DNA of 5,048 bases, taken from positions 1 to 5,048 of the forward strand of contig SLIE01000521.1 in the NCBI GenBank assembly GCA_007135795.1, in the 5' to 3' direction. This DNA is from Desulfobacterales bacterium (GTDB lineage Bacteria > Desulfobacterota > Desulfobacteria > Desulfobacterales > Desulfosalsimonadaceae). The position numbers and the translations under genes were made by a program. Below are positions 5,015-5,048 of this stretch, piece after piece. The number at the start of each line of letters is the position of its first letter. Within the stretch, counting starts at the first letter, position 1. Below the pieces are notes generated by a model, which ran no database searches, was not told the DNA's origin, and saw nothing but the letters and a program-made list of their open reading frames with translations.

Positions 5015-5048
5015 GTGGTTGATATGCCTGGTGCAATTAATGAAATGA

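Overview
This window looks like an ordinary chromosomal housekeeping and cell-envelope segment from a Gram-negative bacterium. The gene set, the moderate base composition and the protein styles (a Lys-rich, membrane-anchored divergent polysaccharide deacetylase; a RWIF/TSSS-type CoaD; pcm followed by a DUF368 gene) suggest a deltaproteobacterium of the Desulfobacterota, perhaps Desulfobacterales-like. That placement is inference from protein style, not from a marker-gene comparison.

Layout. At the left edge, running rightward, is a 5'-truncated gene for a YibQ-type divergent polysaccharide deacetylase, which ends at 991. A 654-bp gene-free stretch (992-1645) lies between it and the convergent prmA. 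This stretch is not empty. It holds two unrelated palindromic elements side by side: a roughly 200-bp imperfect palindrome with REP-like ends (1048-1249), and a roughly 293-bp MITE-like element with 18/20-matching terminal inverted repeats and a second inverted repeat inside (1306-1598). prmA (ribosomal protein L11 methyltransferase) runs leftward. A 270-bp divergent intergenic region separates it from pcm (protein-L-isoaspartate O-methyltransferase), which runs rightward and is followed at once by a DUF368 membrane protein gene (PopT-type undecaprenyl-phosphate translocase family). The DUF368 gene meets coaD (phosphopantetheine adenylyltransferase, leftward) tail to tail, with only 2 bp between the stop codons.

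How the genes relate. Two encode SAM-dependent protein methyltransferases (PrmA modifies L11, Pcm repairs isoaspartyl residues). Two concern the envelope (periplasmic carbohydrate-active fold; recycling of the lipid carrier). CoaD makes dephospho-CoA. pcm and the DUF368 gene look like one transcription unit; the others are in separate units. I see no rRNA, tRNA, CRISPR array, transposase gene, phage gene, toxin-antitoxin pair or defence system.

The signals worth a second look are the two palindromic elements at 992-1645, the structured leader before pcm, and the very tight convergent junction at 4480-4487. I did not find a convincing new multi-gene system here. Start codons should be revised for prmA (2569), coaD (5003), the DUF368 gene (probably 3523 or a TTG at 3499) and the deacetylase (upstream of the window).
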